From Mycobacterium sp. 852002-51057_SCH5723018 (lineage in GTDB: Bacteria > Actinomycetota > Actinomycetes > Mycobacteriales > Mycobacteriaceae), in NCBI RefSeq assembly GCF_001667035.1, contig NZ_LZIR01000023.1, positions 62,001-126,000 of the forward strand: DNA of 64,000 nt, written 5' to 3'. Below, piece by piece: positions 44,066 to 52,316 of this stretch (positions within the stretch are counted from its first letter, which is position 1; every line of letters starts with the position of its first letter). A model generated the notes under the pieces. It was given only the letters and a program-made list of their open reading frames with translations. It ran no database searches and was not told the origin of the DNA. The translations under genes were made by a program, and so were the position numbers.

Positions 44066-45103
44066 ATGCGGATCGGATTGGCAATCAATTACGCCGGCGG
44101 GTTCAAGGAGGTCGCCGCCGAGGTGGCCGACCTGGAACGCGCCGGGTTGGACATCGTCTTTGTCCCCGAGGCGTATTCGTTCGATGCGGTGAGCGCGCTG
44201 GGCTACCTGGCGGCGAGCACGGAACGCGTTCAGCTGGCCTCGGGCATTCTCCAGCTCTACACCCGCACGCCCACCCTGACCGCGATGACCGCCGCCGGCC
44301 TCGATTACGTCTCTGATGGTCGGTTCACGCTCGGCTTGGGCGCCTCCGGGCCGCAAGTCATCGAGGGTTTCCATGGTGTGCCCTATGACGCCCCGATCGC
44401 ACGCACCCGCGAGGTCATCAACATCTGCCGTCGGGTGTGGCGCCGCGAGACCCTGCGCCACCAGGGCAAGCACTACACCATCCCGCTGCCAGACGGGCAG
44501 GGCAGCGGACTGGGAAAACCACTCAAACTCATCAATCAGCCTGTGCGGGAAAGCATCCCGATACTGATCGCCGCGCTGGGACCCAAGAACGTCGAGCTGG
44601 CCGCCGAGATGGCCGAGGGCTGGCAGCCGATATTTTACTTGCCCGAGAAGGCGCGCGACGTGTGGGGAAAGGCGCTGGCCGCCGGCCAGGCCAAGCGCGA
44701 CCCCGCACTGGGCGAACTCGACGTGTGCGCCGGACCCGTCCTGGCCATCGGCGAAAACGTCGAGCCCTTACGCGAATTCGTCAAACCGCACCTGGCGCTC
44801 TACATCGGCGGAATGGGCGCCAAGGGCAAGAACTTCTACCACACCCTGGCCACCCGGTATGGTTACGGCCCGCAAGCAGATCGGATTCAAGAGCTCTACC
44901 TGGACGGCGACAAGGACGGCGCCGCCAAGGTCGTGCCCGACGAACTCGTGCGCGATATCAACCTGATCGGTACGCGCGAGTTCGTCAAGGAACGCCTGGC
45001 GGCGTTCCGCGAATCGGGCGTGACCACCCTGAACGTGGCGCCCATCGCCGGTACGCCCGCCGAGCGCGTCAAGCTGATCGAGACGCTGCGCGAGCTGCTC
45101 TGA
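44066..45103 (+). CDS. LLM class F420-dependent oxidoreductase (Rv3520c-like)
   Basis: A 345-residue luciferase-fold protein. MRIGLAINYAGGF, DIVFVPEAYSFDAVSALGY, LASGILQLYTRTPTLTAMTA and FTLGLGASGPQVIEGFHG are characteristic of the longer F420-dependent branch, similar to Rv3520c. The long C-terminal region holds the F420-binding helices. It is second gene of the SnoaL operon; a hairpin follows the stop. Substrate unknown. Confidence 0.92.
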   Translation: MRIGLAINYAGGFKEVAAEVADLERAGLDIVFVPEAYSFDAVSALGYLAASTERVQLASGILQLYTRTPTLTAMTAAGLDYVSDGRFTLGLGASGPQVIEGFHGVPYDAPIARTREVINICRRVWRRETLRHQGKHYTIPLPDGQGSGLGKPLKLINQPVRESIPILIAALGPKNVELAAEMAEGWQPIFYLPEKARDVWGKALAAGQAKRDPALGELDVCAGPVLAIGENVEPLREFVKPHLALYIGGMGAKGKNFYHTLATRYGYGPQADRIQELYLDGDKDGAAKVVPDELVRDINLIGTREFVKERLAAFRESGVTTLNVAPIAGTPAERVKLIETLRELL

Positions 45104-45109
45104 CTGCAC

Positions 45110-45129
45110 GACGCTCGCAAGCGGGCGTC
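45110..45129. terminator. Hairpin between convergent genes
   Basis: GACGCTCGC (45110-45118) and GCGGGCGTC (45121-45129) form a 9-bp stem with one G-T pair, followed by TTAAA. It lies 6 nt after the F420 oxidoreductase stop and 12 nt before the convergent MFS stop, so it may terminate both. Confidence 0.65.
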
Positions 45130-45141
45130 TTAAACCCCGAA

Positions 45142-46389
45142 TCAGCGCTGCCGGCGGCCTTCTCGCTTGAGCCGCACCGCTCGACTCACCGCGGCCGCCA
45201 ACGCCAGCACCGACATCACGGCGAGAATCGCCGTCGAGACCGTCGACCCCACCGTCGCCAGTATCAGCGGAAGGCCGAATCCGACGTAGGTCACGACGTA
45301 GAACACCCCGACGAGCGCACCGCGCAGGCGTTGCGGCGCTGCGGTTTCCAGGTCGATCAGGCCGGCGCGCAAGCAGAGGCCGGAGGCGCAGCCCAGAACC
45401 AGGAACAGCGGCAGCCCCAACTCCAGCGTCATGGTCGGCGGCGCCAACGCGGTGAGGGCGTAACCGAGCGCCGCCAGCAGTGCACCGGCCGTGCCGGCTT
45501 GCCGCCCCCACTTGCCCGCGCGGGCGACTATTTGGATGATCCCGCTGACGCCATTGACGATCAGCGTCGCCGTGCCCGCGGCCATCGGGGCGGCGAGTCC
45601 GGTGTGCAGCCGGGTAGGGATGGTGACGAATCCCAATGTCGCAGAGGCGAACACCCACGGCGCGAGCGGCATGGCCCAACCCAACGCCCAGGCGGTGCCT
45701 TGCCGCACCGGCGTCGACCGCTCCGGGGCTTGCGCAGTTGCCGGCGCGGCCACATCGGTGCGGCGGCCGGCCACCAACGTGACAACGATCGCCGCCACGA
45801 CAATTGCGGCGGCGATGCCGAACGACACCCCGATGCCGGGTTGTCCGGCCCGCGCGATCAGCCCACCAGCGAATGGGCCGACGGCGAAACCGGCGATCAG
45901 CACGGCACCAGCGGTCGCCGCTCCGGCGGGACCTTTCAGATCGGAGGCCCATGCGGTGCAGGAGGTCATCGCGAGCCCCACCCCGACCCCTACTATCAGG
46001 CGCCCCACCAGCAGAACGTCGGCTTGTTGGGAGAGCAGCATCGCCACCGTCCCGACCAGAGCGGTCGTCGAACCCGCCAAGGCCACCGACTGGCGCCCGA
46101 GCGCATCCGAGGTGCGCCCGCCGATGAGCAGGCCGGGAATCAGCCCCAGCGCATAGATTCCGAAGATCGCGTCGAGCGTGGTCGCGCTGAGGTGCTGGCG
46201 ATCGCTGATCAAAGGCATCAGCGCGACGAAGTGGTTGGCGACCCACCCCGTTGACACCATGAGCAGCAACACGCTGAGGTACAGGGTTTGCGTTCCGCCG
46301 GACCCGCGCCGGTCGTCCCGCTCCCGCGCTGCGCCGGGTTCGCCTGGCGGCTGGCGTATCAGGCCGGTTGCGTCATTCGACCAGATCAC
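45142..46389 (-). CDS. MFS transporter
   Basis: A 415-residue protein with about twelve membrane segments after a hydrophilic N-terminus. Major facilitator loop motifs are GGRTSDALGRQSVAL in the first half and a weaker RAGKWGRQAG in the second. The C-terminus is basic (RAVRLKREGRRQR). The GTG at 46389 is used, but a start closer to the first helix is possible. The gene upstream region contains no obvious operator. Exported substrate unknown. Confidence 0.88.
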   Translation of the reverse strand: MIWSNDATGLIRQPPGEPGAARERDDRRGSGGTQTLYLSVLLLMVSTGWVANHFVALMPLISDRQHLSATTLDAIFGIYALGLIPGLLIGGRTSDALGRQSVALAGSTTALVGTVAMLLSQQADVLLVGRLIVGVGVGLAMTSCTAWASDLKGPAGAATAGAVLIAGFAVGPFAGGLIARAGQPGIGVSFGIAAAIVVAAIVVTLVAGRRTDVAAPATAQAPERSTPVRQGTAWALGWAMPLAPWVFASATLGFVTIPTRLHTGLAAPMAAGTATLIVNGVSGIIQIVARAGKWGRQAGTAGALLAALGYALTALAPPTMTLELGLPLFLVLGCASGLCLRAGLIDLETAAPQRLRGALVGVFYVVTYVGFGLPLILATVGSTVSTAILAVMSVLALAAAVSRAVRLKREGRRQR

Positions 46390-46622
46390 TGACTTCCTCT
46401 CCCCGGGGTGCCGACGTCGGCCGACTGACCAACGTCAAAAGACGATGCGGCCTTAGGGGCTTATTCCCGCTTGTTCGCAACATGCACCGCCCGGTCGAGG
46501 TGCCGCGGGTCGTTCGACGGGCGCCTGCAAACAAGCGGTGCAGCGGTGCAATTCGCCGCCGAGGTTTCAAAACAGCCGATTTGGTGTACGTATACGACTA
46601 CTCCGATCCAGGAAGGCAAACG

Positions 46623-46901
46623 ATGAAGCTAACTTCAGCCGCCATGATCGCGATCGTCGTGCTGCTGTCCAGCGCATGTTCACCCTCGCAGATCATCAAC
46701 ACCGGCGGCGACACCAAGTGCAAGGACTTCACCACGCAGGACGAAAAGAAGCAGAACGATGAAGTCGGCAAGATGCTCAAGGACAAGAACGGCACCGATC
46801 CGACCAACGTGGAGATCTCGGCCACCCGGCTGTCGGCGATGACGTACTGCCAGACGTTGGGCAAGCCGGACACCAAGATCTCCGAGGCTCCACACGGCTG
46901 A
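46623..46901 (+). CDS. Small lipoprotein, HdeA-like
   Basis: A 92-residue lipoprotein: a basic start (MKLTSAAM), a hydrophobic stretch and the lipobox LSSAC, with Cys19 as the predicted acylated residue. The mature part has two more cysteines (KCKDF and TYCQT) that could form the disulfide of an HdeA-type acid chaperone; C-KDF, the spacing and size agree, but the family call is tentative. AGGAAGG precedes the ATG. It is alone between a divergent MFS and the sulfonate importer operon. Confidence 0.75.
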   Translation: MKLTSAAMIAIVVLLSSACSPSQIINTGGDTKCKDFTTQDEKKQNDEVGKMLKDKNGTDPTNVEISATRLSAMTYCQTLGKPDTKISEAPHG

Positions 46902-46984
46902 CGCCTGACGTCGGCGTGCCGCGGGTTTTAATCATGATCAACCCAAACCTGGTGGCTGGCTGCGACGATTCCTAGGCTGCGCGG

Positions 46985-47800
46985 GTGATGTCGACCAGTC
47001 CCGCGCCGGCATGCGTGTCAATTCGTCATGTCAACCGAACGTTCGGGACACACACCGTGCTGCGTGGCGTCGACATCGAGATCGAGCCGGGCCAGGTGGT
47101 CGCGCTGCTCGGCTCGTCGGGCAGCGGGAAGTCGACGCTGTTGCGGCTGGTGGCCGGCCTCGACCGCCCGAGCGGTGGCCGCATTGAGATCGACGGCAAG
47201 GTCGTCCGGGGAATCGACCCTCGCTGTGCGATGGTCTTCCAGGAACCACGACTGTTGCCGTGGCGGTCCCTGGCCGCCAACGTCGAGTTCGGTCTGCCGC
47301 CCGGGATCGCGCGGTCGAAAGGGTCGGCGGCGGTGCAACATTGGCTGGATGTCGTCGGCCTCCACGAGTTCGCCAAGCACTACCCGCATCAAGTGTCCGG
47401 TGGTATGGCACAACGGGCGGGCCTCGCCCGTGCCCTCGCGAGGCAACCCAGCGTGCTGCTACTCGACGAGCCGCTGGCGGCGCTGGACGCGCTGACCCGA
47501 TTGCGGATGCAGGACCTGCTGGACACGGTGCAGCAAGAGGCCGGCACCACCACACTGCTGGTGACCCACGACGTCGACGAGGCGGTCATTCTCGCCGACC
47601 GAGTGCTGATCCTGCGGGCCGATGCGACCGGCACGTCCGGCATCGCCGCCACCTTTGACGTCTTGATTCCCAAACCCCGCGATCGCGGTGATCCGCGCAT
47701 CACGGCGCTGCGTGATCAGTTGCTGGACGAACTCGGCGTGCCCCGGCGCAGCGGTGCCGGCTCGCACCTTGGGATCGACGAGGAGGCCCCGATATGGTGA
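46985..47800 (+). CDS. ssuB: ABC transporter ATP-binding protein (SsuB/TauB type)
   Basis: A 271-residue ATPase. Walker A is LLGSSGSGKSTLL, the Q-loop is MVFQEPRLLPWRSL, the signature is VSGGMAQRAGLARAL, Walker B is VLLLDEPLAALD and the switch His is VTHDVDEAV. EPRLLPWR is characteristic of aliphatic sulfonate/taurine and nitrate importers. The GTG at 46985 is immediately followed by an ATG, either of which could start translation. The next gene starts inside its last codons (7-nt overlap). It powers the import system of the three-gene operon. Confidence 0.9.
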   Translation: MMSTSPAPACVSIRHVNRTFGTHTVLRGVDIEIEPGQVVALLGSSGSGKSTLLRLVAGLDRPSGGRIEIDGKVVRGIDPRCAMVFQEPRLLPWRSLAANVEFGLPPGIARSKGSAAVQHWLDVVGLHEFAKHYPHQVSGGMAQRAGLARALARQPSVLLLDEPLAALDALTRLRMQDLLDTVQQEAGTTTLLVTHDVDEAVILADRVLILRADATGTSGIAATFDVLIPKPRDRGDPRITALRDQLLDELGVPRRSGAGSHLGIDEEAPIW

Positions 47801-48762
47801 AACCGCGCTATCTAGCGATGTTTTCGATGGTGGTCGCGGTGACCGCCGTGTCTGCCTGCGGCACCCACCCCGGCGCGGCGGCGGCAAAAGACATCCGGCT
47901 GGACTACGCCTACTACAACCCTTTGAGTTTGGTGGTGCGCGATCAGCGCCTCTTGGAAAACCGCGGTTACAACGTCACCTGGGTACTGTCGGCAGGCAGC
48001 AACAAGGCCAACGAGGGCCTGCGCTCCAAGGGGCTCGATTTCGGGTCCACCGCCGGGTCGGCCGCGTTGGTTGCGCGGGCCAACGGCACACCGATCAAGA
48101 TCATCGACGTCTACAGCAAGCCGGAATGGACGGCTCTGGTGGTCGGCAAGGATTCGCCCATCCACTCGGTGGCCGACCTGAAGGGCAAGAAGATCGCGGT
48201 CACCAAGGGAACCGACCCCTATTTCTTCCTGTTGCAATCGCTTGCCACGGCCCGTCTTTCGCCCAGCAACGTGGAAATCATCAATTTGCAGCACGCCGAC
48301 GGCAAAACCGCCCTGGAGCGCGGCGACGTGGATGCCTGGTCCGGTTTGGACCCCTTCATGGCCCAGACCGTTCAGCAGCAGGGCTCCCGGTTGCTGTACC
48401 GCAACCCCGATTTCAATTCCTACGGCGTGCTGAACGTCCGCGAGGACTTCAGCGCCGCGCATCCCGATCTCGTCCAGTCCGTGGTCAACAGCTATGAGGA
48501 GGCCCGGAAATGGGCGAAGGCGCATCCCGACCAATTGGCGGTGTTGCTGGCCTCGCAGGCGAAGGTGACGCCGAGCGTCGCCCAAGAGGAGTTGCAGCGA
48601 ACGGCTCTGGACATCTCACCGGCGCCGGGGGACCCGCAGCGAGCGGTCTTGACGAACGTCTTGCCGATCGCGGTCGCCGACGCCGACATCAAGTCCGACG
48701 AAGCGGGCCACACCGCGCTCGGCACGATAATCGAGCCGAAGTACGCCCAGCAGACTCACTGA
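47794..48762 (+). CDS. ssuA: Aliphatic sulfonate substrate-binding lipoprotein (SsuA-like)
   Basis: A 322-residue lipoprotein. The signal ends with the lipobox VSAC (Cys22). The NMT1/SsuA-type binding domain has LDYAYYNPLSLVVRDQRLLENRGYNV, quoted by ends, LRSKGLDFGSTAGSAALVARANGTPIKII and AWSGLDPFMAQTV. It captures aliphatic sulfonates (or a similar S-compound) outside the membrane for the SsuB/SsuC pair. The ATG overlaps the ssuB stop. The stop (TGA at 48760) overlaps the presumed CTG start of the permease. Confidence 0.9.
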   Translation: MVKPRYLAMFSMVVAVTAVSACGTHPGAAAAKDIRLDYAYYNPLSLVVRDQRLLENRGYNVTWVLSAGSNKANEGLRSKGLDFGSTAGSAALVARANGTPIKIIDVYSKPEWTALVVGKDSPIHSVADLKGKKIAVTKGTDPYFFLLQSLATARLSPSNVEIINLQHADGKTALERGDVDAWSGLDPFMAQTVQQQGSRLLYRNPDFNSYGVLNVREDFSAAHPDLVQSVVNSYEEARKWAKAHPDQLAVLLASQAKVTPSVAQEELQRTALDISPAPGDPQRAVLTNVLPIAVADADIKSDEAGHTALGTIIEPKYAQQTH

Positions 48763-49532
48763 GGGGCGCCGCCGCGCGACTGACGAAGCTGCCGCTGGCG
48801 GTTGCGGGCCTGGTTGTCCCGCTGCTGCTGCTGGCGATCTGGCAACTGGTCACTGCCGCCGGGCTGTTCTCGGCCAGCCAGTTGCCACCCCCCGGCGACG
48901 TGGTTGGCGCGCTGGATGGTCTGCTCCGGCACGGCGAGCTGTGGACCCATCTGGAGGCGAGTCTGGGGCGGGTGGTGCTGGGTTATCTGGCCGGCGTCGG
49001 CGCCGCGCTGGCGCTGGGTTCGCTGATCGGGTTGGTGGTCACCGCGCGCCGGCTGCTCGCACCGACCGTCGCGGCGTTCCGCACCGTGCCCTCGTTGGCT
49101 TGGGTTCCGTTGCTGCTGTTGTGGTTTGGCATCGACGAGACGCCGAAGGTGATCCTGGTCGCCATCGGGGCGTTCTTCCCCATCTATACGACGACGGCAT
49201 CGGCGCTGTCGCACGTCGATGCGCAACTGCTCGAGGTGGGGCGCGCCTACGGCCGACACGGCGCTTCGCTGCTGGCCACGGTGATGGCGCCTGCCGCGGC
49301 GCCCGAGCTGGTGAACGGGCTGAGGTTGGGTCTGGCGAACGCGTGGCTGTTCTTGGTCGCGGCGGAGCTGATCGCCTCCTCGAAGGGTCTCGGATTCCTG
49401 CTCATCGACAGCCAGAACACCGGCCGCACCGACGTGATGCTGCTGGCGATCATCGTGTTGGCAGGGTTGGGCAAACTCAGCGACGCGGTGTTGGGCGCTC
49501 TGGAGCGTCGGATGGTGCGCCGCCGCAGCTAG
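48759..49532 (+). CDS. ssuC: ABC transporter permease (SsuC type), probable CTG start
   Basis: A polytopic protein with about six membrane segments. The binding-protein-dependent permease loop is present (VGRAYGRHGASLLATVMAPAAAPELVNGLRLGLANAW, quoted by ends), matching SsuC. There is no ATG, GTG or TTG between the preceding gene's 3' part and the first membrane helix. The most upstream acceptable start is the CTG at 48759, which overlaps the ssuA stop (CTGA). From it the protein has 257 residues, the usual size. A start further inside would remove the first helix. It completes the importer operon. Confidence 0.8.
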   Translation: MRGAAARLTKLPLAVAGLVVPLLLLAIWQLVTAAGLFSASQLPPPGDVVGALDGLLRHGELWTHLEASLGRVVLGYLAGVGAALALGSLIGLVVTARRLLAPTVAAFRTVPSLAWVPLLLLWFGIDETPKVILVAIGAFFPIYTTTASALSHVDAQLLEVGRAYGRHGASLLATVMAPAAAPELVNGLRLGLANAWLFLVAAELIASSKGLGFLLIDSQNTGRTDVMLLAIIVLAGLGKLSDAVLGALERRMVRRRS

Positions 49533-49565
49533 TGCTGCCGTTAGCCGCGGTAGCGAGGCTCCTCC

Positions 49566-49582
49566 ATTACCTGACGGGTAAT
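49566..49582. promoter_or_regulatory. Inverted repeat ATTACC-N5-GGTAAT
   Basis: Perfect 6-bp arms with a 5-nt spacer (TGACG) lie about 80 nt upstream of the SnoaL-like gene and 34 nt after the ssuC stop. It has the look of a small operator; the cognate regulator is unknown. Confidence 0.45.
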
Positions 49583-49659
49583 CGACTGGCCACCGATTCG
49601 CTGCGATGGTGTGACCGCGAGGGCGGAACGTCCGGCCCGCTAACGCTGAGAGGCACGAT

Positions 49660-50028
49660 ATGACAACCTATGACAACATCGCGCAGCGCTACATCGACGC
49701 ATGGAACCTGACCGACCCGGCCGCGCGCCGCGAGGCCGTGGACGAGTTGTACACCGCCGATGCCCGCTACATCGATCCCGTGGCCGTCGCCGAGGGCAAG
49801 GAGGCGATCAGCGCGACCATCGGCGCTGTGCAGCAACAGTTTCCGGGCTTTCAATTCCGATTGGCCGGGCCGGTCGACGGCCATCACAATCAGGCTCGGT
49901 TCTGCTGGGAGCTGGGTCCGGTGGGAGAATCGGCGCCGATCGTCGGCTTCGATGTCGCGGTGACCGACGACGATGATCGCATCCGGTCGGTGTTCGGCTT
50001 CCTCGACAAGGTGCCCGCCACACCGTGA
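49660..50028 (+). CDS. SnoaL-like/NTF2-fold protein
   Basis: A 122-residue protein: IAQRYIDAWNLTDPAARREAVDELYTADARYIDP, quoted by its ends, is the standard first helix and strand of the SnoaL-like fold, ending RSVFGFLDKVP. Probably a ligand-binding or isomerase protein of unknown specificity. ATG at 49660 with GAGAGG upstream. It is a stand-alone gene between the sulfonate importer and a terminator hairpin; a small palindrome lies upstream. Confidence 0.82.
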   Translation: MTTYDNIAQRYIDAWNLTDPAARREAVDELYTADARYIDPVAVAEGKEAISATIGAVQQQFPGFQFRLAGPVDGHHNQARFCWELGPVGESAPIVGFDVAVTDDDDRIRSVFGFLDKVPATP

Positions 50029-50041
50029 TTCGACGCGCCGC

Positions 50042-50068
50042 GAGGGGCGCCTTGGGCGGGCGCCCCTC
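50042..50068. terminator. Strong GC hairpin between convergent genes
   Basis: GAGGGGCGCC (50042-50051) and GGCGCCCCTC (50059-50068) form a perfect 10-bp stem with a 7-nt loop, followed by TGTGT. It lies 13 nt after the SnoaL-like gene and 8 nt before the end of the convergent oxidoreductase, so it can serve both. Confidence 0.8.
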
Positions 50069-50076
50069 TGTGTCGG

Positions 50077-51033
50077 TTACGGACCAGTCAGCTGGGCAGG
50101 CAGTTCGTCTTCCAGCACGGCCTGAGCCAGCAGCTCTCCGAGCAGCGGCCCGAATTTCATGAGGTTGCTGCCGACGAACGCCACAACGCGGCCACGGCGC
50201 GCCGCCGTCCAGCCGTCGCCCCCGGAATCGAGCCACGGCGCTCGAACCGTGACGCAGTCGACCTGTCCCACGGGCGAGAGCGACGGGAACAGCGCGCGCA
50301 CGGTGACAGGGTCCGGCACCTCCTGCCCGAAGGCCCAGCGGCCGGTGCTGCCGAGCGGCAACCCGTAACCCTCCGGCGCGGACAAACAGGCGGCGCCCGT
50401 GGCTGTGTTCTTTGAGGCGCCCTCGTAGGTGAAGCGGGTGTGCGGGGCGAATTGGACGCCGAGCGGGCCGAAGAGGACCGGCGTCTGGACTCCCGCGCAG
50501 ATGAGCACCCGCTCGCCTCGCACCACAGAGCCGTCGGTGAGTGTCGCTGCGCCGTCGTCGGCGACGGATACGACCTCGCCGCGCTTGATGACGGCCCGTT
50601 GGGCGAGGGTGTCGAGCGCGCGGCGGATGCGCAGGCTCCCGCCGAGCGGATCGAACAGTCCGATTTCCCACGGTGGGGCCAGGAACGGGATCCGCGCCGC
50701 GATCTGCGAGCGGTCGAGCCAGGAGAACGCGGCACCGGCATCGCGCATTGCCGCGGCGGTTTCTTGGGGGGCCCCGACGGCGATGAACCCTTCGGACCCA
50801 AGCAGGCGCCCCGTCTCGAACTCGGCCTCCCAGCGCCGCCAGCCGTCGCGCGCCCGCATCGCGAGTTCGCACAGCGCCGGGCGCCGGTGCGCGATGCGGA
50901 AGATCCGCGCCAGGCCGGCGGATTGCTCGGCGAACGGCTGGCCGCGTTCGAGCACGATCGCTTGTTCACCGCGCCGCGACAGCTCGTAGGCCGCCGCGAG
51001 CCCGCATATCCCCGCTCCGACGATCACGATCAC
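50077..51033 (-). CDS. FAD-dependent oxidoreductase (DAO family)
   Basis: The 318-residue protein opens with the FAD motif VIVIVGAGICGLAAAYELSRRG and has the DAO-fold C-terminal segment RVVAFVGSNLMKFGPLLGELLA. Family members are glycine, sarcosine or D-amino-acid oxidases. The GTG at 51033 with a G-rich site upstream is preferred; the frame opens a little further up but would overlap the preceding gene. It is the last gene of a tetR-dehydrogenase-Eis-oxidoreductase operon (19 nt gap). Substrate unknown, probably a secondary amine or amino acid. Confidence 0.84.
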   Translation of the reverse strand: MIVIVGAGICGLAAAYELSRRGEQAIVLERGQPFAEQSAGLARIFRIAHRRPALCELAMRARDGWRRWEAEFETGRLLGSEGFIAVGAPQETAAAMRDAGAAFSWLDRSQIAARIPFLAPPWEIGLFDPLGGSLRIRRALDTLAQRAVIKRGEVVSVADDGAATLTDGSVVRGERVLICAGVQTPVLFGPLGVQFAPHTRFTYEGASKNTATGAACLSAPEGYGLPLGSTGRWAFGQEVPDPVTVRALFPSLSPVGQVDCVTVRAPWLDSGGDGWTAARRGRVVAFVGSNLMKFGPLLGELLAQAVLEDELPAQLTGP

Positions 51034-51052
51034 GGTTTCTTTGCCCCCCGGA

Positions 51053-52270
51053 TCAGAAGAAGAAACCCGCGTGCGGCGCATCGGCTACCGCGAACAACCG
51101 ATCGGCGATGGCCAGCGCCTCCGAATCCACGGCTCGGACCAGCCCGGCGCCGGCCAGGCTGCGCCAGGTCGCGCCACCGAGCAGAACCGCGCCGAGCCCT
51201 TCGACCCCGACGTGCAGTTCGGCTTGACGGTCCGTGGGGTGGGCGCCTTCGGCCGTGACGGTGAAGCTGGCCGAATTGTGTGCCAGCAGAGGGTCGTTCA
51301 CAGCGATGGTGACCGCTCCGTCGCCTGTATATTGGCGCGCCGTCAACGCCCTTTCCGCGTCGATGACGCGCAGCCACGTCTCGTCACGCACGGCGGTCGT
51401 CCGCACGCTCCGCCGATCAACCACCAGCCAGGGCAGCGGGTCGTCGACTGGGAGCATCCAGAACACCACGCGATCAATGAGATCGAGTCGGAGCAGGAAC
51501 CGCAGCAGGCCGAGATACGCGTCGGCGGCGGGCGCGAAGAAATCCTCGACCGCGATGGTGCGCTGGTCGCTGACGAACCACGCCTCGGTGTCGACGGGCC
51601 GGTAACGGGCGAATCCCGACTCGGACCCCGGCTCGCCGTACACCGCGACATACGAAGGCCCCGGGGAGGATTCGGTGCGCAACCGCAGGGCCTGCCACCA
51701 CACCCCGGGTCGGTCGATCGTGCCCGGGCGGGACGGACGGTTCCCGGCGTAGATGCGGGGCAGGACATCCCAGGCCTCGGCCATGCCCACCAGCCGTACC
51801 GGGCCGCCGGTGCCGACCTCGGGGCGCAGCGCCGCGCGCGCCGTCTGGACCTCGACGGTCTGCGAGGAACTCGCAACACCGTAGCCGTAGCGCTCATAGA
51901 TGGTTGCCTCGGAGGCCCGCAGCGTCGCCACCACTTCACCCCGAGTCGCGATGTCGCGCAACTGATGGCGGATCAGGTCGGTGGCGATGCCGTGCCGGGT
52001 GAACGACGGCAGCACCCCGATGTGCGTGACGGCGGCGTGGCCGACGATCGTTCCGCCGGGCAGGGTCAGCCCGCTGGTCACGGCGTCGGCGGTGCCGACG
52101 AGTTGTCCTCCGACGAAAGCGCCGATCGTGCGGCCGGGCTCAAGTAGCTTGGTGATCTGGCCGGGTGCCAGGTTCGACAGCGGCGGAAATCCCACCATGG
52201 CGGCACGAAACACGTTGGCCGCGGCGATCAGGTCGTCCTCGCTGTCCAGCACGCGGATGTCGGCGGTCAT
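51053..52270 (-). CDS. Eis family GNAT N-acetyltransferase
   Basis: A 405-residue protein with the Eis layout: an N-terminal GNAT domain (HIGVLPSFTRHGIATDLI is the acetyl-CoA loop), the ATLRASEATIYERYGYGVAS segment typical of Eis, a second degenerate GNAT region and a SCP2-like C-terminal domain. It ends in Phe-Phe-Phe; the C-terminal carboxylate acts in catalysis in Eis. Eis acetylates aminoglycosides at multiple positions and a JNK phosphatase in macrophages. This copy is in a metabolic operon rather than the M. tuberculosis eis context, so it may be a paralogue. Confidence 0.88.
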   Translation of the reverse strand: MTADIRVLDSEDDLIAAANVFRAAMVGFPPLSNLAPGQITKLLEPGRTIGAFVGGQLVGTADAVTSGLTLPGGTIVGHAAVTHIGVLPSFTRHGIATDLIRHQLRDIATRGEVVATLRASEATIYERYGYGVASSSQTVEVQTARAALRPEVGTGGPVRLVGMAEAWDVLPRIYAGNRPSRPGTIDRPGVWWQALRLRTESSPGPSYVAVYGEPGSESGFARYRPVDTEAWFVSDQRTIAVEDFFAPAADAYLGLLRFLLRLDLIDRVVFWMLPVDDPLPWLVVDRRSVRTTAVRDETWLRVIDAERALTARQYTGDGAVTIAVNDPLLAHNSASFTVTAEGAHPTDRQAELHVGVEGLGAVLLGGATWRSLAGAGLVRAVDSEALAIADRLFAVADAPHAGFFF

Positions 52271-52316
52271 ACGGCCATCATGTCTGGTGCCGTCGACGAC
52301 AGCTCCGGCGCGGTGC

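Noticed and set aside
44437..46254. Long frames (605 and 492 residues) overlapping the F420 oxidoreductase and MFS genes
   Set aside because: Arg/Ala-rich GC-driven frames with no family; the competing frames are well-conserved families.
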